A stretch of 64,000 bases of DNA, from positions 186,001-250,000 of the forward strand of contig OZ240676.1 in the NCBI GenBank assembly GCA_965198895.1, read 5' to 3'. Under the pieces are notes generated by a model that had not been told where the DNA came from, did no database searches, and saw only the letters and a program-made list of their open reading frames with translations. This stretch comes from LMUY01 sp965198895. Its GTDB lineage: Bacteria; Pseudomonadota; Alphaproteobacteria; Acetobacterales; Acetobacteraceae. Made by a program: the position numbers and the translations under genes. Of the stretch, positions 1 through 8,371 are shown piece by piece; position 1 is the stretch's first letter, and each line of letters opens with the position of its first letter.

Positions 1-725
1 CAGGTCAGCACCAGACGGTCCAGCTTGGCCAGCCGAGCCTTGTTCCAGTAGGCATCGTTGCGCACCAGCTCCACCCGCGTGCGCGGCACCAGGCTCGCCA
101 GCTTGAAGGGCCCGGTGCCCGACGGCTCGAAGGCAAACTTCTCCCAGCTGTTGCCGAGCTTGGCGTATTGCGCGGGGGAGGAGACCAGGAACCACAGCAT
201 CTGGTACGGGAACAGCGCGTCCACTGCCTTCGTGGTGATCTCCACCGTCGACGCGTCGAGCTTGCGCCACGAAGCCACCGAGGGCAGCCGCGGCTTCACC
301 TGCGCCGCCTGCCGGTTGTCGAAATGCGGCGCCTGCGGGTTGAGCACCTTCTCCAGGTTCCACACCACGGCGTCGGCATCGAACAACGAGCCGTCATGGA
401 ACGCCACGCCGGGCCGAAGGTGGAAGATCCAGCGGCGCGGATCCGCCTTGTCGGTCTCCCAGGATGTCGCGAGGCCCGGGATCAGCTTGCCGGGCCGGTC
501 GGACACATCCAGTTCCCAGGCGACCAGCGGGTCGTACAGTGTCAACCCGGTAAATTGATAGGCTCCGGCGCCACGGTCCGGCTGTCCCGTGGTCAGGGGC
601 ACATCGGCCATCGAGATCCCGTAGTTCAACGACTTCACTGGCTGCGCCCGGCCGCGAACGGCATGTGTTGCGGCTAATCCGGCCGCGCCCGTGAGGGCGA
701 GGCGGCGGGGGATCACAAAGGTCAA
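1..725 (-). CDS. ABC transporter substrate-binding protein, family 5 (partial)
   Basis: This is the N-terminal 241 codons of a periplasmic receptor for an oligopeptide/nickel-type ABC importer; the rest lies beyond the left edge. The N-terminus carries a twin-arginine-like signal (PRRLALTGAAGLA), with the mature part starting near AQPVKSLNYG. Family landmarks are LIPGLATSWE, FHLRPGVAFHDGS and VELVRNDAYWNKARL. I chose the TTG start at 725 because a GGAG lies 9 nt upstream; the GTG at 716 is the alternative and has no ribosome-binding site. No permease or ATPase gene is visible on this side, so its partners, if any, lie outside the window. The substrate cannot be read from the sequence. Confidence 0.85.
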   Translation of the reverse strand, partial: MTFVIPRRLALTGAAGLAATHAVRGRAQPVKSLNYGISMADVPLTTGQPDRGAGAYQFTGLTLYDPLVAWELDVSDRPGKLIPGLATSWETDKADPRRWIFHLRPGVAFHDGSLFDADAVVWNLEKVLNPQAPHFDNRQAAQVKPRLPSVASWRKLDASTVEITTKAVDALFPYQMLWFLVSSPAQYAKLGNSWEKFAFEPSGTGPFKLASLVPRTRVELVRNDAYWNKARLAKLDRLVLT

Positions 726-873
726 GGACGATCGCTCCAAACTTCGTTAGCGGCTATGTCACGCAAGACTTGCGCCACCGCTTGACGCGTTGCGAACGGC
801 TCAGTTACTGCCGCGCGCATGCCGCGCCGTAGAAAGAGCTCCGTTTGACCCTATCGGCCAGTTTCGACGTGCG

Positions 874-2205
874 ATGACCGGCGACATCGATCCGTCGGAG
901 CCGATCGTCGGGTTCGCTCGCCACCCCGCCGCGTTCGCCAAGCGCGTCGTGCTGGCACCGGCCTACCCGGCGCACGACGCCCCGACCGAGGCCGCGTCCT
1001 GGGACCCGTCCGCCCGGTTCGCGCCGCCCGGCCCGGCGACGCTGTTCCAACCGTTGCTGCAAGTTCGGCTGAAGCTGACGCCCTCGCCGCTGCAGGCTCT
1101 GCCCGCGAACGCGCCGGCTTCGCAACCGCTGATCCAGCTGACCCCGGCCCGGCCAGTTGCAGCCCCGCGACCGAGTCCGCCGAAGCCAGAACCGGAACTG
1201 GAGCCGGAGGTCATCCCGGACGAGCCTCCGCCAGAGCCAGAACCGGAGGTTATCCCGCCGGAGCCCCCGCCAGAGCCCGAACCGGCGCCGGAGCCGGAGC
1301 CGGAGCCGATCACGGTCGCCTCCCCGCCGGAACCAGAACCAGAACCAGAGCCAGAGCTAGAGCCAGAGCCAGAGCTCCTGCCTCCGGCGTTCATCGACGA
1401 AGTGTGGGTCGATCAGGCGCACGGCGACCAGCCCGACTCGCCCGGCCTCAGTTCCGTACCTCTGGAGCTGGAACGCGAGGCTCCTGAGCACCCGGAGCCG
1501 CGTCACGCGCCGGCTACGAACCCGCAAGACTGGGCCGATCTCGCGCCCGCGTATGACGAACCGCTCCCCGCCGAGGAGCCGCTCTGGGATTCCCGTGCAC
1601 GCCGGGCGCCGCTGCGCGAGCGTCTCTCGCATCCGGCACTGCGACGCGTGGCGCTTCCCGCGGTGGCGGCACTGGTGCTGCTCGGTCTGCTAGCGGGCGC
1701 CGCCTATGGCATCTCATCGCTGTTCAGCAGTGGCATCACGGGGGTGTTCAACGCGCCCATGATGGTGGTGCGCGCGGCGGTCAGCGGCCGGTTGATGGTG
1801 GTTTCGGCCAATGCCGGAGAGATCGTGGATCCGAGATCGCCCCTGTTCAGCATCCACACCCTCGATGCCGATAGCCCCGACAGAACTGTGCTGGCCGGTG
1901 TGCACGGCGTCGTTCGGTCGGTGGAGACCGTCCCGGGCGCCGACCTCATCGCAGGAACACCACTCGCGCGCATTCACGACTGCGACCGCGCGTTCGTGAC
2001 GGTACCGCCGACAGCCAAGCTGGTGGCGGGGGAAAGCGTACGGGTTAAGCTGCCGAACTACGCTGTGCTGACAGGCACCGTGCGGCCATCCGCCGGGATC
2101 ATGGAGCCGCCCAACGCCCTGGTGATCGGCCTGCCGCCGAACGCAATCGCCGGCGCCTGCCCCGTCGGCGCTACCGCCAACGTCACGCCAGCTACGGCCG
2201 GGTAG
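874..2205 (+). CDS. Pro/Glu-repeat single-pass membrane protein with HlyD-like C-terminal domain
   Basis: About 443 residues, specific function not recognised. The first part is low-complexity and rich in proline and glutamate, with PEPEPE-type runs (about nt 1168-1385) like those in TonB linkers. One hydrophobic helix follows (VALPAVAALVLLGLLAGAAYG, about nt 1648-1710). The C-terminal 150 residues resemble a barrel-sandwich (biotinyl/lipoyl-like) fold of HlyD or Alg44-type adaptors: a VSGRLMVVSANAGEIV half and a VHGVVRSVETVPGADL half. Topology would place the repeat in the cytoplasm and the adaptor-like domain in the periplasm. An in-frame TTG at 790 would add 28 unremarkable residues; neither start has a good ribosome-binding site. 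A role in export or polysaccharide secretion is inference only. Confidence 0.6.
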   Translation: MTGDIDPSEPIVGFARHPAAFAKRVVLAPAYPAHDAPTEAASWDPSARFAPPGPATLFQPLLQVRLKLTPSPLQALPANAPASQPLIQLTPARPVAAPRPSPPKPEPELEPEVIPDEPPPEPEPEVIPPEPPPEPEPAPEPEPEPITVASPPEPEPEPEPELEPEPELLPPAFIDEVWVDQAHGDQPDSPGLSSVPLELEREAPEHPEPRHAPATNPQDWADLAPAYDEPLPAEEPLWDSRARRAPLRERLSHPALRRVALPAVAALVLLGLLAGAAYGISSLFSSGITGVFNAPMMVVRAAVSGRLMVVSANAGEIVDPRSPLFSIHTLDADSPDRTVLAGVHGVVRSVETVPGADLIAGTPLARIHDCDRAFVTVPPTAKLVAGESVRVKLPNYAVLTGTVRPSAGIMEPPNALVIGLPPNAIAGACPVGATANVTPATAG

Positions 2206-2244
2206 CTGTTTGGCATGCTCCCCAGCTAGGCGCGGCGGAAGCGG

Positions 2245-2595
2245 CTACTTGGCTGGGCAGGGGTAATTTGCCTTCAGCATCGCGTGCAGCAGGGCGACGC
2301 CGGAGCCGTGCGTGTCGTTGGCATGCTGTTCGCCGTAACGACCCAGCGCCTCCCGCAACACCGAGAGCTTGGTGCCCGCTGGCGGGCAGATCGTCGACCG
2401 CAACTCGGCGTTGCCAACCACCTCGTCCAACGCCCCGGCGATGAAGCCGTCGCACGAGCCGCTGTCCACGGGCGCCCGGCTGGCACACGCGTGCGCGAGT
2501 TGTACGCCGGAGATGAAGTCCGCCGCCCGGGCGGCCGATGCGGTCGTGACGACGATCGCGGCCAGTGCGGCAGCGGACAACAGGGAACGGATCAC
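2245..2595 (-). CDS. Rap1a/Tai-family secreted protein
   Basis: A 116-residue exported protein. A signal peptide (VIRSLLSAAALAAIVV up to ASAARA) precedes a small domain with the Rap1a/Tai layout: DFISGVQLAHACAS near the N-terminus, a CDGFIAGALDEVV centre, ICPPAG, and a C-terminal YPCPAK. The four regularly spaced cysteines would form disulfides in the periplasm. The GTG start at 2595 is preferred because GGAGGG sits 7 nt upstream; an in-frame GTG at 2625 would add ten residues. The family is named for immunity proteins against type VI amidase effectors, but many members are orphans. No effector gene is next to this one, so an immunity role is not supported here. Confidence 0.72.
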   Translation of the reverse strand: MIRSLLSAAALAAIVVTTASAARAADFISGVQLAHACASRAPVDSGSCDGFIAGALDEVVGNAELRSTICPPAGTKLSVLREALGRYGEQHANDTHGSGVALLHAMLKANYPCPAK

Positions 2596-2626
2596 GCGCA
2601 AACCCTCCGGACGTTTCGGAGGCACC

Positions 2627-3448
2627 CTACTCCGGGATTTCGTCGGTCGTCACCTCGAACAGGCTCAGCCAGGCCGGGCCGAAGCTGGTGACCAGCGCTA
2701 CGTCCGTCGCATCGCGCCCGCGCGCCATCAGCACCCGTCCGATACGCTGGATGTTGTGGCGGGCGTCGAAGGTGTACCACCGGCCGCCGTCGGGGCCGTC
2801 CAGATAGGCCTCGAACCAGGCGGAGAAATCCATCGGCGAATCGGCGGGTGGCACGCCGATGTCGCCCAGGTAGCCCGTGCAGTAGCGGGCCGGAATGTTC
2901 ATGCAACGGCACAACGTCACGGCAAGGTGCGCAAAATCGCGGCAGACGCCGCGGCGTTCGTTGTAGCCGTCCCAGGCAGTCTTGTCGGGGCGGGCGTGCT
3001 CGTAGCCGAAGGTGATGCGCTCGTTGGTGAAGTCGCAGATCGCTTGTACCCGCGCCCAGCCGGGCGGGGTGCCGCCAAATAGCGACCACGCGATATTGGA
3101 CAGCTTGTCGGTCTCGCAGTAGCGGCTGCCCAGCAAGTAGACCAGGGCTCCATCGGGCAACTCGTGGACGTGGAACTGCTTGGCCTCCGGCACGATCGGA
3201 TCGGCGAGGCCGGAATCGGTGACCTCGAACTCGTCAGTCAACTCGGTCCGGCCAACCGGGGCCACGATCCGGTGACAGATATTGCCGAAATCGTCACGGT
3301 AGCGGTGGACGTCGATCTCCGGGCTGGTTCGCAGTTGCGGCTGGCTCAGCAGGTCCGCCTCACGGGACGGATGCAGGCTCAGCGCCAGCAGCATGGGCAC
3401 CGGCTGTGAGCATTCGTAGGCAATTCGGTAGCCACAGCGGATACGCAT
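2627..3448 (-). CDS. Transglutaminase-like cysteine protease family protein
   Basis: 273 residues. The N-terminal third is the beta-rich region usual in bacterial transglutaminase-like proteins. The core contains the nucleophile segment ERRGVCRDFAHLAV (Cys) and the later YTFDARHN segment, which supplies the His/Asp-type partners. These proteins are usually predicted to act as peptidases or amide-cleaving enzymes rather than crosslinkers. It lies 12 nt downstream of a second, distinct transglutaminase-like gene (3461-4366) in the same direction, so the two are probably co-transcribed. The ATP-grasp and alpha-E genes that often accompany such pairs are absent here. The substrate is unknown. Confidence 0.8.
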   Translation of the reverse strand: MRIRCGYRIAYECSQPVPMLLALSLHPSREADLLSQPQLRTSPEIDVHRYRDDFGNICHRIVAPVGRTELTDEFEVTDSGLADPIVPEAKQFHVHELPDGALVYLLGSRYCETDKLSNIAWSLFGGTPPGWARVQAICDFTNERITFGYEHARPDKTAWDGYNERRGVCRDFAHLAVTLCRCMNIPARYCTGYLGDIGVPPADSPMDFSAWFEAYLDGPDGGRWYTFDARHNIQRIGRVLMARGRDATDVALVTSFGPAWLSLFEVTTDEIPE

Positions 3449-3460
3449 GATAGGGGTTCC

Positions 3461-4366
3461 TCAGCGCACGGTTTGCAAGATTGGGCTCATTTCGGTCACC
3501 CGAACGGAAACGTCCATCCCCAGGCAATCGGCGGATGCTCCCGTCCAGCTGCCCGAGAGTGGAATAGCCATCGACGGGTCGCGTACGACCGCGACCCGGA
3601 TGAGGCCGCGGCTGCCCACGATCCCGTTCGTCGGGTCGAAATCCACCCATCCGGCGCCCGGCAGATAGACCTGCAGCCAGGCATGGGTGTTGCCGCCGCC
3701 CTGACGCTCCGCCTCGCCCGGGTGCGCGCGGACCGGCACGTGCAGGTAGCCGCTGACGAAGCGGGCGGCCATGCCGAGCGAGCGCACCGCCTCCATCATC
3801 ATCAGCGCGAAATCCCGGCAGGTGCCGGTCTCGAGGCGCAGTGTGGTCCGCGGGTCCTGGATGCCGGGCGTGTGGCGGGCACGGTACGTGAAGCGGTGGC
3901 GGATCGCTTTGGTCATCCCCGCCAGGAGATCCATCGTACCGGTCAGCCCGTGCTCCGACAGGAACCCGTGCGCCCAGCGATCCAGCACATGACCCGGGTC
4001 GGGCATCTGCCGTTCGATCGAGCGCAACAGGTCGGGCATATCCTCCACGTCGTAGGCGAATGGCACGGTCCGGGCGTGATCCGCGACCATACTGGCGATT
4101 TCGGGGGACTCGGCATGATCGACCGTCAGTGTGCTCTCAAAGATCAGCTTTTCGGCCCGGTGGGAGAACCGCGCCAGCGTCACGGAATTGCCGAACACGT
4201 CCTGGGTCCAGCGCAATGACACAGGCTCCGGATCGATGACGAGGCGATGCTCAACCAGGCGCTGGTCGTGGCTGTCACGCGGACGGAACATCATCCGGTG
4301 TTCGCCAAATGCAACGGGATGGCGGTACCGGTAGGTGGTTAGATGGCGTACAGTCAGCAGGGGCAA
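3461..4366 (-). CDS. Transglutaminase-like family protein
   Basis: 301 residues, with a bacterial transglutaminase N-terminal domain beginning MPLLTVRHLTTYRYRHPV. The catalytic triad is visible in order: Cys in LETGTCRDFALMM, His in GGNTHAWLQVYLPG, and Asp in GWVDFDPTNG. It is the upstream gene of the tandem pair with 2627-3448. The two proteins are paralogous in architecture but not near-identical. There is no signal peptide, so a cytoplasmic location is expected. Reaction and substrate are not determinable from sequence. Confidence 0.83.
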   Translation of the reverse strand: MPLLTVRHLTTYRYRHPVAFGEHRMMFRPRDSHDQRLVEHRLVIDPEPVSLRWTQDVFGNSVTLARFSHRAEKLIFESTLTVDHAESPEIASMVADHARTVPFAYDVEDMPDLLRSIERQMPDPGHVLDRWAHGFLSEHGLTGTMDLLAGMTKAIRHRFTYRARHTPGIQDPRTTLRLETGTCRDFALMMMEAVRSLGMAARFVSGYLHVPVRAHPGEAERQGGGNTHAWLQVYLPGAGWVDFDPTNGIVGSRGLIRVAVVRDPSMAIPLSGSWTGASADCLGMDVSVRVTEMSPILQTVR

Positions 4367-4584
4367 GGCACACCATGCGGCGCTCGGCCGCGTTGAGGGC
4401 GTTGAACTGGCCGGATGAGACTCCGGCCATTGGGGACTGTCACATGCATGTCTTGGACCAGCCTACGGCATGTCGTGGCTGGCGCAACCATGTTGCAGCG
4501 CAACGGTCGTCACTGAAATGGGATGAGCCGCCCGGCAACCCTGTTGCACCAAATGACATTGACCGCGTGTAATAGGAAAAACGC

Positions 4585-4950
4585 ATGCGTTCCAACATCA
4601 TCGTTCTTGTCGTCGGGCTGCTCGCCGCGCCGCTCTCGCTGCTCGCGACACCGGGGCCGACCCCGGCACCCACCACTGTTCTGCTGGCCGCCGATACGCT
4701 CGAAGGCAGCGTCAACGGCCACGCGCTGGAGCCGGCGCCTCTCCCGACCGTCGGGCCGGCGGGAGTGTCTCCGGTAGACCGCGTCGCCGGGCCGGGCAGT
4801 CACGCGCTCGACGCGGGCCCGACGAACAGCACCCCGTTCAGTGACACGCCATCCGGAACACTGTCGGAGGGTGGCTCGCAGGTTAGCCAGCGCGATCGCA
4901 CCGAAGCCCCGAGCGATGCGACCGGTGTGACACCCAACCTCGGGAAGTAG
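4585..4950 (+). CDS. Small secreted low-complexity protein, function unknown
   Basis: 121 residues with a clear signal peptide (MRSNIIVLVVGLLAAPLSLLA) followed by a proline/threonine/serine-rich low-complexity stretch without recognisable domains. A TAGGAAA ribosome-binding site lies about 6 nt before the ATG, which supports translation. The gene converges on the CoA-transferase gene, with only 3 nt between stop codons. Reading frames on the other strand here lack a plausible start and signal sequence. I do not recognise a family. Confidence 0.45.
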   Translation: MRSNIIVLVVGLLAAPLSLLATPGPTPAPTTVLLAADTLEGSVNGHALEPAPLPTVGPAGVSPVDRVAGPGSHALDAGPTNSTPFSDTPSGTLSEGGSQVSQRDRTEAPSDATGVTPNLGK

Positions 4951-4953
4951 CGC

Positions 4954-5673
4954 CTACCCAGGGAGGTGCAGCGTGGCCGCGGTACGCTCCTGCAGCCCGG
5001 CGAGGTCGAGCCCGGGGACGATGTCCAGCACCACGAAACCGCGCTCGGTCACGTCCAGCACGGCGAGGTTGGTATAGACCCGGCTGACGGCCCCCAAGGC
5101 GGTCAACGGGTAGGAGCATCGCTCGACCAGCCGCGACTCGCCGGACTTGGTGGTGTGTTCCATGACGGCCCATAGCCGCTTGGCCCCGACCGCCAGGTCC
5201 ATCGCGCCGCCTACGGCGGGGGCGAAGTCGTTGTCAGAGCGCGACCAGTTGGCGATATCGCCGTTCTCCGCCACTTCGAATGCGCCGAGCACGCACAGAT
5301 CGAGATGGCCCCCGCGGATCAGCGCGAAGCTGTCGGCATGGTGGACGTAGCTGCCACCGGGCCGCAGCGTGACATGGGTCTTGCCGGCGTTTATGAGCCA
5401 AGGGTTGACGTCCTCGGGGGCCGGCGCCGGCCCCATGCCGAGCACGCCGTTTTCGGAGTGGAACACCACCTCCCGCTCGAGCGGCACGTGGTCGGCGACC
5501 AGCACCGGAATACCGATCCCCAGGTTGACCCACCAACCCTCCGGAATGTCGGCGGCGACTCGGGCGGCCATCGCGACTCTGTCGCGTGGTTGGATCGCGA
5601 CCCTGTCGCGTGGTTGGATCGCGACACTGTCGCGTGGTTCGGCCGCGACCTGGTCGCGTGGCTCTATCGTCAT
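4954..5673 (-). CDS. 3-oxoacid/3-oxoadipate CoA-transferase, subunit B
   Basis: 239 residues. The beta subunit of a family I CoA-transferase, which moves CoA between succinyl-CoA and a 3-oxoacid; with the alpha subunit it forms the cytoplasmic enzyme. Visible features are WVNLGIGIPVLVADHV, the catalytic glutamate region HSENGVLGMGPAP, and GGAMDLAVGAKRLWAVMEHT. The start region is unusual: the normal single 'RDxVAxRVA' opening has become four tandem 8-residue units encoded by 24-bp DNA repeats at 5572-5667. The gene follows the alpha-subunit gene by 10 nt. Sequence alone does not separate PcaJ-like (3-oxoadipate) from ScoB-like (acetoacetate) use. Confidence 0.88.
   Translation of the reverse strand: MTIEPRDQVAAEPRDSVAIQPRDRVAIQPRDRVAMAARVAADIPEGWWVNLGIGIPVLVADHVPLEREVVFHSENGVLGMGPAPAPEDVNPWLINAGKTHVTLRPGGSYVHHADSFALIRGGHLDLCVLGAFEVAENGDIANWSRSDNDFAPAVGGAMDLAVGAKRLWAVMEHTTKSGESRLVERCSYPLTALGAVSRVYTNLAVLDVTERGFVVLDIVPGLDLAGLQERTAATLHLPG
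5572..5667 (-). repeat. Four tandem 24-bp repeats in the start of the CoA-transferase B gene
   Basis: Four direct copies of a 24-bp unit (starts at 5572, 5596, 5620 and 5644) share the core gtcgcgtgg and differ at only a few positions. Because 24 is a multiple of three the reading frame is kept, and each unit encodes a version of PRDxVAxx. The array expands the normal N-terminal helix of the subunit. Confidence 0.95.
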
Positions 5674-5683
5674 GGCGGCTCCC

Positions 5684-6364
5684 CTATCCTTGCGGCCCCT
5701 CGTGGGGCACTTCTACGAGCCGGTCGACGTACACGCCGGGTGTGACGACGCATTCCGGCGACAGCGCGCCCAGTTCGACGATGCGTTGTACCTGCGCGAT
5801 AGTCAGCTTGGCTGCGGTCGCCATCACCGGGTTGAAGTTGCGGCCGCTGTCCTTGAAGACGAGGTTGCCCCATCGGTCGCCTTCCCAGGCCTCCACCAGC
5901 GCCACATCCCCGTGCAGGGCATATTCAAGCACGCAGTTGCGGCCCCCGATCTCGGCCGTGGGCTTACCCTCGCCCAATTTCGTACCGTAGGCAGTCGGCG
6001 TGTAGAAGGCCGGGATGCCGGCACCGGCGGCGCGCATGCGCTCGGCCATCGTGCCCTGTGGCACCAATTCGAGCTCGATTTTCCCGGCCCGGTACAGTTC
6101 CTCGAAGACCACCGACCCGGCCGATCGAGGATAGGAGCAGACGATCCGCCGCACCCGGCCGAGCTTCATCAGCTTGGCCAGGCCAAACTCGGCGACGCCG
6201 GAATTATTGGCGACAATGACCAGGTCCTTGGCGCCCTGCTCGATCAATCCGTCGATCAGTTGGTTCGGCTGCCCGACGGCGCCAAACCCACCGACCAGGA
6301 CGACGGAGCCGTCAGCCACACCCTCGAGTGCCGCCGCGATGCTCGCAACGCGCTTGTCGATCAT
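5684..6364 (-). CDS. 3-oxoacid/3-oxoadipate CoA-transferase, subunit A
   Basis: 226 residues, close to the full length of PcaI/ScoA proteins. It contains the CoA-binding glycine-rich loop VVLVGGFGAVGQPNQLIDGL and the family segments VCSYPRSAGSVVFEELYRAG and PQGTMAERMRAAGAGIPAF. It is the first gene of a two-gene operon, with the beta subunit 10 nt downstream. Similarity by eye is greatest to PcaI of the beta-ketoadipate pathway, but no other pca gene is nearby, so the physiological substrate stays open. Confidence 0.88.
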   Translation of the reverse strand: MIDKRVASIAAALEGVADGSVVLVGGFGAVGQPNQLIDGLIEQGAKDLVIVANNSGVAEFGLAKLMKLGRVRRIVCSYPRSAGSVVFEELYRAGKIELELVPQGTMAERMRAAGAGIPAFYTPTAYGTKLGEGKPTAEIGGRNCVLEYALHGDVALVEAWEGDRWGNLVFKDSGRNFNPVMATAAKLTIAQVQRIVELGALSPECVVTPGVYVDRLVEVPHEGPQG

Positions 6365-6427
6365 ACTTCGCCTAGCCTCCCATCAGGAGAATGCCCAGAA
6401 CTCCCGAGACGAGCAATCGCCCTTGAG

Positions 6428-6554
6428 GCTTCTCTCGCTTCGGCGGGCACGAGAGAGCCGGGGTGAGGGTACGACTGCCGCCCAACACTCGGTTTCCGTG
6501 GCTCAGCAGCCCTCACCCCGGCCCTCTCCCGTGAAGGACGGGAGAGAGAGAAGC
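6428..6554. repeat. REPIN-like inverted pair of REP elements
   Basis: Two REP-type palindromes in opposite orientation (arms containing gagagagccggggtgaggg and ccctcaccccggccctctcc) flank a spacer beginning acgactgccgcccaacactc. The outer ends cttctctc and gagagagaag are complementary, so the unit can fold into one long cruciform. The same arms and spacer recur at 40149-40270 and 49209-49328, and a diverged version at 31046-31174. It fills the gap between the stop of the lytic transglycosylase gene and the start of the CoA-transferase A gene. Confidence 0.85.
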
Positions 6555-6570
6555 GCGAACCGATCCCGAG

Positions 6571-8016
6571 CTACGACTGTGCGTCGGGAGACAGCACGAT
6601 GCAGTTGGTCCGCCCGCGTAGGCGTTCGCAGGCCTGGGTCGCGGCGTCGCGGGACAGGCCGGTCAGGCGGGCGCGGTAGAGCGTGCCGTGCTGCTCGTGC
6701 ACGCCCGCGACCGCCTGGTGTGCGCTGGACAGCACGGGACCGGCCTTCTCGCGGGCCTCACCGACCGCGATCTTGGCCAAGCCCTCGTTGCCGAAGGCGC
6801 CGACCTGAATGGCCCACTCGCCCGGCGCACCCCGATACACCGGGGCCGGCGCTGCCATGGCCGGGGACACCAGGCGGAAGCTCTGACGTCCGGACGACGC
6901 AAAGCCGTAGGCAGAGGCATTCTGCACGGTCGGGAGCATCGGCGGTTCCGGCAAGGCCGACGCGACCTGCACCTGGCGTGGCGGCGTCGGCGGCACGTAG
7001 GTGACCGGCGGGGGATTGTAGGCGACGGCAGCGCGCGGGGCGGGTGCCGCGTCCGGCTCGCGGAAGGGCATCGGCGCGGGCTCATACCGCACAGGCGGGG
7101 ATACGGGCTCGTTCGACGCCACCGCCACCGGCGCTGTGTAGGCGGGGGCGGGGGCGGGGGCGGGCTCGGCCGGGGGCGGCACATAGGCGCGGGCCTCGGC
7201 GCGCGGCATGTTCTTGGGCGTCCAGCCGGGCGGCGGATCGAAGGCGCCATCCGTCGAGGACGGCGGCGCATACGCCACCTCGACCGGCGGCTGCACGGGC
7301 GTCGGCGGGTTGTACGGCTCGGCGGCCGGCGCGGCGTAGCGCGGCCCGGCCGGGATGCTCGTGGGCAGCGAGTTCATCGCATACATCTCGGCGGTCGAGC
7401 GCCGGGTCGGGAAGCTGTCGGTGATGTACGGTCCGATCTTGGCCACGTAACGCCGGGTCTCGTCCGGCAGCGGACGGTTGCGCGTCAGATAGTCGTCGAG
7501 CCGGCCCGGCCCACCGTTATAGGCGGCGAGGAACCCGGGGGAGCCATACAGGTCGTACAGCTCGCGGATATAGGCGGTGCCGGCGAGGATGCTGTTATGC
7601 GGGTCGTACGGATCGTCGCCTAGCGTGTAGCGGCTGCGCAGCTCGTCATACGTCGCCGGCATCACCTGCATCAGCCCCATCGCGCCGGCGCCGGACGTGA
7701 TCGGCATGCCGTTCATCTCGGTTCGCCCACCGGTCTCCACGCGCATCACCTCGCGGATCCACCGCTCCGGCACATCGTATTTGCCCGACGCCTCGTGGAT
7801 ATACGGCCCCCACGGATCGCTGCGCGGCCCCGGAGGTGAGTAGGAGTGATGAGCATGCTGCTCGTAGTTGGACGCCTCCTGCGACGCACTGATGTGCTGA
7901 CCGCCTGCACAGGCCGAAAGCAGCCCCAGAACGCCCAGGCACCCGGCACCCCGCAACGCGGATCGCGTGTTCGAGCGGAAGGAACGGGCTGGGAGGCCGA
8001 GGTCAGATCGCGTCAT
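6571..8016 (-). CDS. SPOR-domain lytic transglycosylase lipoprotein
   Basis: 481 residues. A lipoprotein signal ends in a lipobox (GLLSAC). A family 1 lytic transglycosylase domain follows, with the catalytic glutamate in MRVETGGRTEM, GAGAMGLMQVMPATY and AYNGGPGRLDDYL. A long proline/alanine-rich linker leads to a C-terminal SPOR domain (EWAIQVGAFGNEGLAKIAV), which binds denuded septal peptidoglycan. The protein should cleave glycan strands in the periplasm while anchored to a membrane, probably the outer one. I chose the ATG at 8016, which places the signal peptide at the N-terminus with GGAG 12 nt upstream; an earlier in-frame start at 8142 would add 42 unlikely residues. Confidence 0.88.
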   Translation of the reverse strand: MTRSDLGLPARSFRSNTRSALRGAGCLGVLGLLSACAGGQHISASQEASNYEQHAHHSYSPPGPRSDPWGPYIHEASGKYDVPERWIREVMRVETGGRTEMNGMPITSGAGAMGLMQVMPATYDELRSRYTLGDDPYDPHNSILAGTAYIRELYDLYGSPGFLAAYNGGPGRLDDYLTRNRPLPDETRRYVAKIGPYITDSFPTRRSTAEMYAMNSLPTSIPAGPRYAAPAAEPYNPPTPVQPPVEVAYAPPSSTDGAFDPPPGWTPKNMPRAEARAYVPPPAEPAPAPAPAYTAPVAVASNEPVSPPVRYEPAPMPFREPDAAPAPRAAVAYNPPPVTYVPPTPPRQVQVASALPEPPMLPTVQNASAYGFASSGRQSFRLVSPAMAAPAPVYRGAPGEWAIQVGAFGNEGLAKIAVGEAREKAGPVLSSAHQAVAGVHEQHGTLYRARLTGLSRDAATQACERLRGRTNCIVLSPDAQS

Positions 8017-8371
8017 GCGGGGCAGTTCTCCGTGCTGGCGTGTCCGGACGAGGTCCGGATTGGGGCAGTGAGCGGACTGCCGCTCAGGTGATTCGCGAGG
8101 AAGCCGTGCTAAGGGCCTATCCAGGCGCGGCTTCTTCGGCAAGCACCTCGATCACGCCGTTGCGATTAATAACGTCGATTTCCCGATCGCTGTGGCATCC
8201 AAAGCACAGAAGCGTGAGCAAGCCGTGCTGCGATCGCCGCAGGCCGGTTGCAGGCCGCTCCCCGATCGGGTATCGCGCCGCTTACCATGCCAAGCACTCT
8301 CACGCCCGTGCCAGCGCAGCGGTCCGGACTGCCAGACACGCTGACGCCTAGCTCCGGCCGCCCAGCGTAGA
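8017..8371. other. Gene-free divergent intergenic region
   Basis: 355 bp between the divergently transcribed lytic transglycosylase gene and the export ATPase gene. I see no convincing open frame, tRNA, repeat or strong sigma-70 promoter. It presumably holds promoters for both genes. Confidence 0.5.

Noticed and set aside
963..1394. Glycine-serine repeat frame on the minus strand
   Set aside because: It is the complement of the Pro-Glu codon repeat in the plus-strand gene and has no start signal or domain.
2245..2595. Type VI secretion immunity locus
   Set aside because: The Rap1a-like fold alone is not enough; no amidase effector or type VI gene is adjacent.
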